From NCBI GenBank assembly GCA_002432715.1, contig DJGJ01000023.1, forward strand, positions 1-22,968: a stretch of 22,968 nt of DNA. The letters run 5' to 3'. Of the stretch, positions 1 through 7,952 are shown in pieces. The notes under the pieces were generated by a model. That model was given only the letters and a program-made list of their open reading frames with translations. It searched no databases and was not told the DNA's origin. Within the stretch, counting starts at the first letter, position 1. Every line of letters begins with the position of its first letter. This DNA is from Sphaerochaeta sp. UBA5849 (GTDB lineage: Bacteria; Spirochaetota; Spirochaetia; Sphaerochaetales; Sphaerochaetaceae). The translations under genes and the position numbers were made by a program.

Positions 1-33
1 ACTAAACTACGCGAAAAGAGCCATACGATATAA
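1..33 (+). CDS. Possible 3' end of an upstream gene (partial)
   Basis: The first frame of the window reads ten codons (TKLREKSHTI) and stops at a TAA at 31-33. That stop lies against the ribosome binding site of the phosphomutase gene, the usual layout inside a tightly packed operon. If real, it is the tail of a gene co-transcribed with the phosphonate genes. Ten codons carry no family signal. The second frame is also open into the phosphomutase gene, so this could be chance. Confidence 0.3.
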   Translation, partial: TKLREKSHTI

Positions 34-43
34 GGACAAGAGA

Positions 44-1345
44 ATGAAGAAGAAAGTTTATGTGGCGATGAGTGCTGATATAATACATGTGGGGCATGTG
101 AATATCTTGCGTAAAGCTCAAGAATTGGGTGATGTATATGTAGGGGTGCTTACAGACGAGGCTATTGCAGAGTATAAACGTTTCCCCTTGATGCCACTTG
201 AACAACGAATGAGCATAATCGGGGCACTTCAGGGAGTCCATCAGGTAGTAGTACAGAAAAGTTTGGATTATGAAGAAAATTTACGCGCAATTCAACCTGA
301 TTTTGTTGTACACGGGGACGATTGGCGAACTGGAATCCAAAGTGTCATGAGAGAGAAGGTTATTTCGATCTTGCATGAGTGGAAAGGTGAGCTTATTGAG
401 TATCCCTATACAGAGGGTGTGAGTATCGAAACACTCCGCAAAGAATTGGATGGGCAGGGAATTTTACCAGAAAGAAGACGAAACAGGTTGGTCTCTTTGT
501 TGAAAATCAAGAAAATTGTTCGTGTTCTTGAAGCTCACAATGGTCTCTCTGGTTTGATTGTAGAGAATACCAAGGTCATAAAGGGAGATAAAATAGAAGG
601 TTTCGATGCTATGTGGGTCTCATCATTGTGTGATTCTACTGCGAAAGGAAAGCCAGATATTGAATTGGTGGATATGTCTTCGCGCTTGGATACTATCAAT
701 CAGATAATGGAAGTCACTACAAAACCTATTATCCTTGATGGTGATACGGGTGGATTGTTGGAGCATTTTGTTTTCAATGTCAAAACATTGGAGCGGATTG
801 GAGTCTCTGCAATAATTATTGAAGACAAGATTGGGTTAAAGAAAAACTCACTGTTTGGAACGGATGTTGTTCAGCAACAGGATAGTATAGAGAATTTTTG
901 TCATAAAATAACTGCAGGGAAACAAGCCCAAGCAACCAAGGATTTCATGATAATTGCTCGCATTGAAAGCTTGATTCTTGATCAGGGAATGGAAGATGCC
1001 CTCTGTCGAGCACGTGCATATGTCCACGCCGGTGCAGATGCAGTGATGATTCATAGCAGGAGAAAAGAACCTGATGAAATTTTTGAGTTCTGTGATCGAT
1101 TCAGCGGAGAATTCCCCCACGTTCCGATTGTAGTAGTCCCATCATCGTTCAATGAAGTGTACGAGCAGGAGCTTATCAATCACAATGTAAGAATTGTTAT
1201 CTATGCAAATCATCTGATTCGAAGCGCCTTTCCCGCCATGCAGAGGACGGCCCAGTCGATCCTTGAACACGGAAGATGTAAGGAAGCAAGCGAGTATTGT
1301 ATGTCTATCAAAGAAATCATCACCTTGATACCAGGTGCAAATTAA
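44..1345 (+). CDS. Bifunctional cytidylyltransferase / phosphoenolpyruvate phosphomutase
   Basis: This two-domain enzyme has 433 residues. Residues 1-135 form a nucleotidyltransferase domain with the HxGH motif (H15-V-G-H18), an HGDDW segment at 90-94 and a TEGVS segment at 123-127. Residues 145-433 are a PEP mutase of the isocitrate-lyase superfamily: GDTGG at 233-237, the diagnostic EDKxxxKxNS motif at 260-269, and ARIES at 305-309. The mutase turns PEP into 3-phosphonopyruvate, the entry step of nearly all phosphonate biosynthesis. The same fusion occurs in Fom1 of the fosfomycin pathway, where the N-terminal domain transfers CMP to 2-hydroxyethylphosphonate; I infer a similar role here. 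The ATG at 44 follows AAGGA at 32-36. The reading frame is open to the window edge, so a longer N-terminus cannot be excluded. It is first of three tightly packed genes. Confidence 0.93.
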   Translation: MKKKVYVAMSADIIHVGHVNILRKAQELGDVYVGVLTDEAIAEYKRFPLMPLEQRMSIIGALQGVHQVVVQKSLDYEENLRAIQPDFVVHGDDWRTGIQSVMREKVISILHEWKGELIEYPYTEGVSIETLRKELDGQGILPERRRNRLVSLLKIKKIVRVLEAHNGLSGLIVENTKVIKGDKIEGFDAMWVSSLCDSTAKGKPDIELVDMSSRLDTINQIMEVTTKPIILDGDTGGLLEHFVFNVKTLERIGVSAIIIEDKIGLKKNSLFGTDVVQQQDSIENFCHKITAGKQAQATKDFMIIARIESLILDQGMEDALCRARAYVHAGADAVMIHSRRKEPDEIFEFCDRFSGEFPHVPIVVVPSSFNEVYEQELINHNVRIVIYANHLIRSAFPAMQRTAQSILEHGRCKEASEYCMSIKEIITLIPGAN

Positions 1346-1354
1346 GGAATAGTT

Positions 1355-2488
1355 ATGATCAACCCATCATCTTTCTTAACATATTTAGAGGAAATTCACA
1401 TCGATTTTTTTGCTGGTGTTCCTGACTCGCAGCTCAAGAATGTGTGTGAAGAACTATATCATCGGTATGGTTGCAATACAAAGAAACATATAGTCGCTGT
1501 CAACGAGGGGAACGCTGTCGGGATGGCTGCCGGATATCATCTGGCAACCGGTAACATACCACTTGTGTATTTGCAGAATAGTGGTTTGGGCAATGCGGTT
1601 AATCCTCAGACTTCACTTATCGACCCTGAAGTATATGGAATTCCAATTGTCTATCTTGTTGGATGGCGGGGTGAGCCCGGTGTGCATGATGAGCCGCAGC
1701 ATATTAAGCAAGGAGCAATAACTACCGATCTTTTGAATACTCTTGGGGTAGCGTATGAGATTATTGGTAAAGATTCGACGCTTGAGCAGATTCAACAAGT
1801 ATTTGAGAAACGATTTCTTCCACTGCTTGCGCAGGGAAAGAGTGTAGCTTTCATAGTGCGAAAAGGGGCATTCTCTTCGAGTAATGTTTCGATTCAAGGG
1901 AATGAAAATACACTTGGAAGAGAAGAAGTAATTAGGTATTTAGCTTCAAACATGTCTGTAAATGACTATGTTGTTTCAACAACAGGCAAGATTTCGCGAG
2001 AGTTGTTCGAGTACTGTAAAAACGACAAACCCGAACAGTCTTCACACAATTTCCTTACTGTCGGGTCTATGGGACATGCCAGTGCTATAGCCTCTACAAT
2101 TGCACTGTACCACCCGGATAAGACTGTGTGGTGTCTGGATGGTGATGGAGCCGTTCTTATGCATATGGGCAGCCTCTGTACCATTGGTACACTTCATCCG
2201 CAGAATCTAATTCATATAGTTCTGAATAATGAAGCACATGAATCAGTAGGAGCCATGCCGACTGTTGCTGGAAAGGTGAATCTTGTCGCTACTGCAATTG
2301 ATTGTGGATATGCTTCTGCTCGTAAAATCAAGAACTTTGAAGAGTTGGTTTCCATGCAGATAGACTTAATGCCAAAACCATGCTTAATTGAAGTCATGGT
2401 CTCTACAGGATCTAGAGAGGACCTCATCAGACCTGATACCACACCTCAGCAAAATAAAATGGCCTTTATGGAAGCGTTGCAGGTATGA
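1355..2488 (+). CDS. Phosphonopyruvate decarboxylase
   Basis: This is a 377-residue thiamine-diphosphate enzyme that decarboxylates phosphonopyruvate to phosphonoacetaldehyde. That step pulls the unfavourable mutase equilibrium forward. The N-terminal half carries the family opening FFAGVPDSQLK (18-28) and a VNEGNAVGMAAGY segment whose E51 should activate the cofactor. The C-terminal half carries GSMGHA (237-242) and the TPP/Mg motif starting GDG at 263-265 and ending in NN at 291-292. Length and layout match Ppd/Fom2-type enzymes rather than the larger acetolactate synthases. It begins nine bases after the mutase stop, with AAGGA just upstream, and its own end overlaps the next gene. Sulfopyruvate decarboxylase is a related alternative, but the neighbouring PEP mutase argues against it. 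Confidence 0.93.
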   Translation: MINPSSFLTYLEEIHIDFFAGVPDSQLKNVCEELYHRYGCNTKKHIVAVNEGNAVGMAAGYHLATGNIPLVYLQNSGLGNAVNPQTSLIDPEVYGIPIVYLVGWRGEPGVHDEPQHIKQGAITTDLLNTLGVAYEIIGKDSTLEQIQQVFEKRFLPLLAQGKSVAFIVRKGAFSSSNVSIQGNENTLGREEVIRYLASNMSVNDYVVSTTGKISRELFEYCKNDKPEQSSHNFLTVGSMGHASAIASTIALYHPDKTVWCLDGDGAVLMHMGSLCTIGTLHPQNLIHIVLNNEAHESVGAMPTVAGKVNLVATAIDCGYASARKIKNFEELVSMQIDLMPKPCLIEVMVSTGSREDLIRPDTTPQQNKMAFMEALQV

Positions 2489-3612
2489 GAGAGCTCCATG
2501 AATCTCAAGTAATAGTACATGGAGCTGAAAATATGTCCGTACTAAACGATATTCTTGGGGAGTGCGGAGCAAGAAATGTGCTCTTGGTGTGTGGGAAATC
2601 TTTCTTTTCATTGAAGATTGCACAAGTTATCAAGGACTCTATGGTTTCTCTCACCATTTTTCAAGATTTCAGTCCAAATCCCCAATATGAGGATATTGTT
2701 CTAGGCGTAAAATCATATAGGGAGCATGGCTGTGATACGATTCTTGCAATAGGTGGGGGTAGTGCTATTGATGTTGCTAAATGCATCAAGGCATTTGTTC
2801 CTATGCGTGATGACTCTCCCTATTATAAGCAACCGATTGTTGTGAGCAGAATCCCTTTAGTTGCTTTACCAACGACGGCTGGTACAGGAAGTGAATCTAC
2901 GCAGTTTGCCGTAATTTACATAGATGGCGAAAAAGCTTCTTTGAGCCATCCATGCATCCTTCCAGATTATGCAATACTTGAGCCTTCTGTTTTGCAGACA
3001 CTTCCGCTGTATCAGAAAAAATGCAGTATGCTTGATGCATTATGCCAAGCTTTGGAGTCATGGTGGTCAGTTAATGCAGACTCAAGAAGTATCAATTTTG
3101 CAAAACAAGCGGTTAAGCAATGGCTTGAAGCGCAGAATGGATATTTGGAAAATTCTATAGAAGAGAATAAGGGGATGCTTTTGGCCTCCAATCTGGCTGG
3201 CAGAGCCATAAATATTACTAAAACTACTGCTCCTCATGCCATGAGCTATAAGATGACAACTCTATTCAAAATTCCACATGGTCATGCAGTCGCTCTCGCC
3301 TTTCCCCATGTGTGGAGGTTTATGCTGGAGCATCCACAGGCGTGCATCGATGAGAGGGGAGCTGAATATGTTCTTGATACTTTCATTCAAATGGCATCTG
3401 CTCTTGGGCAGCAGACTGTAGAGCAAGCAATCATGTGGTTTTCATCTTTACTCGAAAAGCTAGAGATTCTGCCTCCAAACCAAGTGAATCCAGAGGAATT
3501 TGATATGCTGATTCACTCAGTGAATCTCGAACGACTGAAAAATTCGCCTATGCAACTCGATTTACAGGCCTTGACTGATATCTATGCAGAAATCTTTCAG
3601 AAAAGAGTATGA
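2485..3612 (+). CDS. Iron-containing alcohol dehydrogenase, probable phosphonoacetaldehyde reductase
   Basis: This 375-residue group III (iron-type) alcohol dehydrogenase has the nucleotide-binding GGGS at 90-93 and the PTTAGTGSE motif at 129-137. Metal-site residues are D184 in DALCQALE, H251 in TAPHAMSY, and the histidines of PHGHAV at 265 and 267. The usual second metal ligand of the DALxHAxE motif is Q188 here, not histidine. I recall the same substitution in phosphonoacetaldehyde reductases such as PhpC/FomC, but could not check this. Its start overlaps the decarboxylase stop by four bases (ATGA). From this context I infer reduction of phosphonoacetaldehyde to 2-hydroxyethylphosphonate. 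No aminotransferase follows, so the hydroxyethyl rather than aminoethyl branch is favoured. It is the last gene of the operon. Confidence 0.88.
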   Translation: MRELHESQVIVHGAENMSVLNDILGECGARNVLLVCGKSFFSLKIAQVIKDSMVSLTIFQDFSPNPQYEDIVLGVKSYREHGCDTILAIGGGSAIDVAKCIKAFVPMRDDSPYYKQPIVVSRIPLVALPTTAGTGSESTQFAVIYIDGEKASLSHPCILPDYAILEPSVLQTLPLYQKKCSMLDALCQALESWWSVNADSRSINFAKQAVKQWLEAQNGYLENSIEENKGMLLASNLAGRAINITKTTAPHAMSYKMTTLFKIPHGHAVALAFPHVWRFMLEHPQACIDERGAEYVLDTFIQMASALGQQTVEQAIMWFSSLLEKLEILPPNQVNPEEFDMLIHSVNLERLKNSPMQLDLQALTDIYAEIFQKRV

Positions 3613-3736
3613 GGGTTTGCTGAAGAATTCCGTAGTGGGCTTCTGTTCTACCGCTTGCTAATAAGTACCTGCTCAAGGATGACTCTAATCGGAAAATATT
3701 GTGGAGAATCTGTAATCAGGTTCCCATTTTTCATCT
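3613..3736. other. Convergent intergenic gap
   Basis: These 124 bases separate the 3' end of the phosphonate operon from the 3' end of the LacI-family gene. I see no strong stem followed by a T-run on either strand. A weak CCCC/GGGG pairing lies at the very end of the LacI gene (about 3742-3763). Confidence 0.5.
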
Positions 3737-4735
3737 CTACCCCTTGCTGCTCTTTCGGGGAATCAACTTCGACTGCAGAACATGCTGGGTTTTGGAGTAA
3801 TTGCCGGTATGGATCACCTGTTTGAGCAGGCTTACTCCCAGCATGCCCATCTCCTGTAGAGGAAGCTCAAAGGTGGTGATCGGAGTATTCCAGAACTCGG
3901 AGAAGTCGCGGTTGTCAAAGCCAACCACCCGTACCTGGTTTGGTATGTGAATGTTCATTTTCTGTAGTGCTGAAATTGCACCGGCTGCAATATAGTCATT
4001 GGCACAGAAAATACCATCTGTTTGGGGATAGTCCTTCATCAGTTGCTCGGCTGCATCAAACCCATGGCCGAAGTCGTAGTTGCCATAGTAGCAATGTGTC
4101 GGCATCTGCAGATTCAATTCCTTTACCCTCTGGCTGAACCCCTTCAGACGATCCTGCACAGAGAGGCGGTCCTCAGGACCACAAATCATCGCAGGGTGGC
4201 GCATACCACAGCCATACAGATGCTCCGCCGCCTGATAACCCCCCGTCGTGTTATCTACTACGACGCTGGTCATCTCCTGGGCTGCCATATTGATGGAAAC
4301 AATGGGAATATCAGGGTTCTGGGTATCGAGATTGAACTCCTTCCAGATGGGAATATGGTGGCAGAACAGAATGCCCTCCACCTTATGACTCTTCAAAAAG
4401 TTGTATGCCTTCTTCAAGTCATTGCCGAACTCAACACCGCTGACGAAGAACAAGGAGTACTGACCGCCCGATAATCCATGCTCGATACCCCGCACTATCT
4501 GGTTGACGAATGTCTCGGTAATATCGGCTGCCAAGCATCCGATGATCCCCGAGTTTCCCCGCTTCATACGCGATGCATTCCAGGAAGGAACGTAGCCAAG
4601 CTGCTCTATCGCCTCAAGCACCTTCCTGCGGGTGGCTTCCCCGACAGGGCGCTTCCCATTGAGGGTATGCGTAACCGTAGCAGGAGAGACGCCGGCAGCC
4701 TTCGCCACATCTACAATCGTTACTACCTCACGCAT
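3737..4735 (-). CDS. LacI-family transcriptional regulator
   Basis: This 332-residue repressor has a LacI helix-turn-helix at residues 6-25 (TIVDVAKAAGVSPATVTHTL), a hinge region near 51-60, and a periplasmic-binding-protein-like effector domain to the C-terminus. That domain includes VVGFDNRDFSEFWNTP near residue 270. I chose the ATG at 4735 because AAAGGAGG (4740-4747 on the plus strand) lies just upstream. The reading frame continues to a TTG at 4753, which would put the ribosome site inside the protein. It is the last gene of the binding protein-permease-GH31 operon, 42 bases after the GH31 stop. It is therefore likely co-transcribed and autoregulated through the palindrome at 10211-10220. 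The inducer is probably the sugar released from the imported substrate, but cannot be read from the sequence. Confidence 0.93.
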   Translation of the reverse strand: MREVVTIVDVAKAAGVSPATVTHTLNGKRPVGEATRRKVLEAIEQLGYVPSWNASRMKRGNSGIIGCLAADITETFVNQIVRGIEHGLSGGQYSLFFVSGVEFGNDLKKAYNFLKSHKVEGILFCHHIPIWKEFNLDTQNPDIPIVSINMAAQEMTSVVVDNTTGGYQAAEHLYGCGMRHPAMICGPEDRLSVQDRLKGFSQRVKELNLQMPTHCYYGNYDFGHGFDAAEQLMKDYPQTDGIFCANDYIAAGAISALQKMNIHIPNQVRVVGFDNRDFSEFWNTPITTFELPLQEMGMLGVSLLKQVIHTGNYSKTQHVLQSKLIPRKSSKG

Positions 4736-4777
4736 ACATCCTCCTTTAGGCAAGTGTAAAGCCTCTTGTAGTCTTTG

Positions 4778-7123
4778 TCACCCGCTTATTGCAACTACCA
4801 TATGTTCGCCTTCCTTGAAAGTGTCAGGGTCGAACGAAAACTGTGAGACTGTATATCCTTCAGGCACCTTGATGGTAAAGATTCGCTTCTTGTCGATTGC
4901 CCCAACTTTCTTGGTAATCACCAGGGAGTGGTCAGTTACTTGGAACTCCCACCTGTTGTACCGCTTAATGGCAAGCTCAGTACTCCCATCGTCCTCAAAG
5001 TACGTGGACTGTACCTCTTTACCTGCTGTCTTGCAGGGATGGACCAAGAGCTCCACCTTCTCAAACACACCGCTTTGGAGGTGTGTCAGACCGGGGGCGG
5101 TCGGAATCACCGACCCCTCCTTGGCAAACCAGAGACTCTTGCCTCCAGGAGGATAGGGGAGTTCGAGGTTTGTTCCTCCCTCAAACGCTGTTCCATCCTT
5201 GCTGTACCACCACAAGCCCTGAGGGAGGTAGACATCAGCTTTGTCTTTCCCCTTTTCAGTAACCAAGACCTTCAGGATATGTGGTCCGAACAGACTGTTG
5301 ACCTCATCACCCTTGATGGTTTTGTCGTCTGGGAACTCCAGACAGAGCGGGCGTTCGATTGGAGAGCCTTCGGTTGCCGCCTCAAAAGCACAGGTATAGA
5401 TATAGGGCATGAAGCGATAGTGCTCAAGAATGAGGGAGCGGATGTGGGGCAAAGCGCTCTCATAGGACCAAGGCTCGGTAGGATTGCCGTCCTCGCGCCA
5501 GGAGTGGATTACGAACCGGCCCTGAAAGACCGCCGATTGAGCCGAGCGTACCAACAACTCTTCCTCCGGAAACGCTCCAAAGAAGCCTCCCAAGTCATGG
5601 CCGAAATAGGGAAGGCCGGAAAGGCTGAACCCCTGACCCATATACTGGTTGTACTTTAGTGTTTTCCAGTCGCTGACATTGTCCCCCGACCACGTCCTGG
5701 CAAAACGTTGAAGCCCTGCATAGCCGCTTCGGCTGTAGATCCAAGGACGCTTCTGAGGCTGCTCCTGCTTGAACGCCTCGTAGGAGGCCTCAGCCATCCT
5801 GATGGGATACAGCGTCTTTGTCTTATAGGCCTCAAGCTCAACATCCTCAAGCTCCAGCTCATTGTTGTCATTCCAGATGCCTGTACACCCATTGTCGAGA
5901 TACTGAGCCTTCAACTGGCTCTTCCACCACTCTTTTGCCTCAGGATTGCTGAAATCGATGAAGGAAGCCTCGCCGCCCCAGAAAAACTCCTGATAGGGCT
6001 GGCCACTCTGGTCCTTGATGAAGTACCCCTTTTCTTTCAGCTGTGCATACCACGGATGGCTGGTCAGGATTCCCGGCTTTATGTTCATGCACAAATTATA
6101 CCCACGTTCGGAAAGCGAGGTGAGAAACGCCTTGTGGTCGGGAAATTTCTGCTTGTTCCAAAGAAACGCATATCGCTTGCCCTCGGCACTTTTCAGATAA
6201 CCCGAGGAGACATACATGCCTTCACAAGGAATCCGGTGTTTTTCGACGGTGGCAAAGTAGTTCAGGATTCTTTGTTCTGCATCATCAGGCTCGGCATAGT
6301 TCATGGAAGAACCGAAGAACCCGAAGCTGAACAACGGCGGGAAGGCGGGAAAGCCGGTTACCTTGAAGTAGTTCTTCAGCACTTGTTGGTACGAGCCACC
6401 CATGAAAGTGAAGTAACTGTATGGACCGCCATCCACCTCAACGGAGAAGAAGAACGGACTCTCCCTGCCCAGGTCGAAAAGCTTGATCAGGCTCTGGTCG
6501 AAGAGCAGGCCGCACAGGGCTCCTGTCTGGGTATTGCGCTTGATCATAAAAGGAATCGACTTATAGAGAGGATCGGAATTGGAAGCATCATAACCGAGCG
6601 AATCACGGTTGTACATGGAGAACCGTCTTCCTCTTCTGTTGGGCAGCCCGCTCTTATCCCCGAGGCCGTAGAACTCATCCGCCTCTGAGAGGGGAAAGTT
6701 GAACCTGCTGAAGGAGTCCTGTGAACCTTCCTTGGTAAAACAGCGCACCTGGTAAGATGGCAGCACCGTGTCTGCGGTTCCCACCCGCCCACCGTGCTGC
6801 AGGATCCCTGCGTACCAGATGCTGATGAGCGCATAGCGCTTCTCAAGGACCACCCGGCTCATGCCGCAGGTGAGAATGAAGGCCTCGCTCTCTTCCTTGA
6901 TGCTGATCTGTTCATCCAACTCTACAGACTCATACGGGCTGGTGATGTATTGACTGGCCTTGGTGAATGTCTCATGGATGGATACATGGTCGAATTGATA
7001 GTTGACCTTCACTATCTCAGAGGTGAAGAACCGTATATGGATTTCACCACCGACTCCCTTGGCGATAACCAAGGAAGGGGAATGAAAAAGACATGCAGAC
7101 AGAGAGTGAATGATATGTTTCAT
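4778..7123 (-). CDS. Glycoside hydrolase family 31 alpha-glycosidase
   Basis: This is a 781-residue family 31 enzyme, a retaining alpha-glucosidase/alpha-xylosidase fold. An N-terminal beta-sandwich contains FYGLGDKSG at 151-159. The (beta/alpha)8 catalytic domain starts near 255, and beta-sandwich domains follow it. The nucleophile is expected at D419 in GIWNDNNE (415-422) and the acid/base at D481 in RTWSGDN (476-482); FGHDLGGF (507-514) is also typical. The usual WxDMNE motif reads NDNNE here. There is no signal peptide, so it should act in the cytoplasm on sugars delivered by the adjacent transporter. Its ATG lies four bases after the MalG-type permease stop, with AAAGG upstream. Whether it prefers alpha-glucosides, alpha-xylosides or another alpha-linkage cannot be told from motifs. 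Confidence 0.94.
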   Translation of the reverse strand: MKHIIHSLSACLFHSPSLVIAKGVGGEIHIRFFTSEIVKVNYQFDHVSIHETFTKASQYITSPYESVELDEQISIKEESEAFILTCGMSRVVLEKRYALISIWYAGILQHGGRVGTADTVLPSYQVRCFTKEGSQDSFSRFNFPLSEADEFYGLGDKSGLPNRRGRRFSMYNRDSLGYDASNSDPLYKSIPFMIKRNTQTGALCGLLFDQSLIKLFDLGRESPFFFSVEVDGGPYSYFTFMGGSYQQVLKNYFKVTGFPAFPPLFSFGFFGSSMNYAEPDDAEQRILNYFATVEKHRIPCEGMYVSSGYLKSAEGKRYAFLWNKQKFPDHKAFLTSLSERGYNLCMNIKPGILTSHPWYAQLKEKGYFIKDQSGQPYQEFFWGGEASFIDFSNPEAKEWWKSQLKAQYLDNGCTGIWNDNNELELEDVELEAYKTKTLYPIRMAEASYEAFKQEQPQKRPWIYSRSGYAGLQRFARTWSGDNVSDWKTLKYNQYMGQGFSLSGLPYFGHDLGGFFGAFPEEELLVRSAQSAVFQGRFVIHSWREDGNPTEPWSYESALPHIRSLILEHYRFMPYIYTCAFEAATEGSPIERPLCLEFPDDKTIKGDEVNSLFGPHILKVLVTEKGKDKADVYLPQGLWWYSKDGTAFEGGTNLELPYPPGGKSLWFAKEGSVIPTAPGLTHLQSGVFEKVELLVHPCKTAGKEVQSTYFEDDGSTELAIKRYNRWEFQVTDHSLVITKKVGAIDKKRIFTIKVPEGYTVSQFSFDPDTFKEGEHMVVAISG

Positions 7124-7127
7124 GCGT

Positions 7128-7952
7128 TCAACCTTTTACCGATCCTGCAGCAATACCGGAGAAGAAGAACCTTTGGAATGCCAGGAATACGATGATGACG
7201 GGAATTATGGCGATGGTGGTCATGGCAAGCAGGTCAGACCAGTTGATCTGCAGTTGCCCGACGAAATTCGCCAGCGCCTGCTGGATGGTCTGCTTGCGGT
7301 TGTCGGTGATGACGATCAAAGGCCACAAGTAGTCGTTCCAACGCCACATGAAGCTGAAAATGGCAATGGTGGCAACAATGGGCTTGCTCATGGGGAGAAT
7401 CAAGCGGAAGAAAATAGTGTGCTCCCGCGCCCCATCGATGCGGGCCGCTTCGATCAGCGAGTTCGGTAGCGTCACCAAATACTGACGGGCAAGGAACACT
7501 CCCGTAGGAGTGGCAGCCGGTGGAATGATGATTCCCCACAGTGAGTTCAGCATGCCAAGACTCTTCAACTGGAGGAAAATCGGAATCATGATGACCTGCA
7601 GGGGAATCATGAGGGTGGCGATCATCACGGTGAAGATGATGTCCCTCCCCTTGAAAATGTACTTTGCCAAGGCGTAGCCGGCCATCAGGTTGATCAACAC
7701 CGTAATGGCTGTGGAAACCACGGCCACGAATACCGTGTTGGAAAAGTAGACCGGGAAGTTGCCTGCCGCAAGGCTGGAAACATAGTTCTCCAGCGTCCAA
7801 TCCTGGGGAATGAAGGTAAGAGGGACCCTGAACAGTTCACTTTGGGGCTTGAAGGAGGAGAGAACCACCCACAGTACGGGAAGCAGTGTTGCCAGGGAGA
7901 GCAGGATAAGAACGGCATAGTGCACTATTTTATACATGCGTTGCTTATTCAT
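7128..7952 (-). CDS. Sugar ABC transporter permease, MalG type
   Basis: This 274-residue inner-membrane protein has about six hydrophobic segments: near 10-32, 72-95, 105-128, 138-155, 190-210 and 243-262. The cytoplasmic EAA loop that docks the ATPase reads EAARIDGA at 168-175 and ends in LP at 186-187. The C-terminus SGIAAGSVKG is typical of MalG-like subunits. It pairs with the upstream MalF-type gene, whose last eight bases it overlaps (ATGAATAA). The GH31 gene begins four bases after its stop. No ATPase gene is in the operon, so the complex probably borrows a shared MsmK/MalK-type ATPase encoded elsewhere, as CUT1 systems often do. Confidence 0.95.
   Translation of the reverse strand: MNKQRMYKIVHYAVLILLSLATLLPVLWVVLSSFKPQSELFRVPLTFIPQDWTLENYVSSLAAGNFPVYFSNTVFVAVVSTAITVLINLMAGYALAKYIFKGRDIIFTVMIATLMIPLQVIMIPIFLQLKSLGMLNSLWGIIIPPAATPTGVFLARQYLVTLPNSLIEAARIDGAREHTIFFRLILPMSKPIVATIAIFSFMWRWNDYLWPLIVITDNRKQTIQQALANFVGQLQINWSDLLAMTTIAIIPVIIVFLAFQRFFFSGIAAGSVKG

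Noticed and set aside
3640..3765. Bidirectional terminator in the convergent gap
   Set aside because: Only a 4-bp CCCC/GGGG pairing with a long loop is visible and no T-run follows on either strand.
5708..6688. Long plus-strand open frame of 326 codons opposite the GH31 gene
   Set aside because: The opposite strand carries complete GH31 catalytic motifs and operon context. The plus-strand translation shows no recognisable family and is best explained by GC-rich antisense codon patterns.
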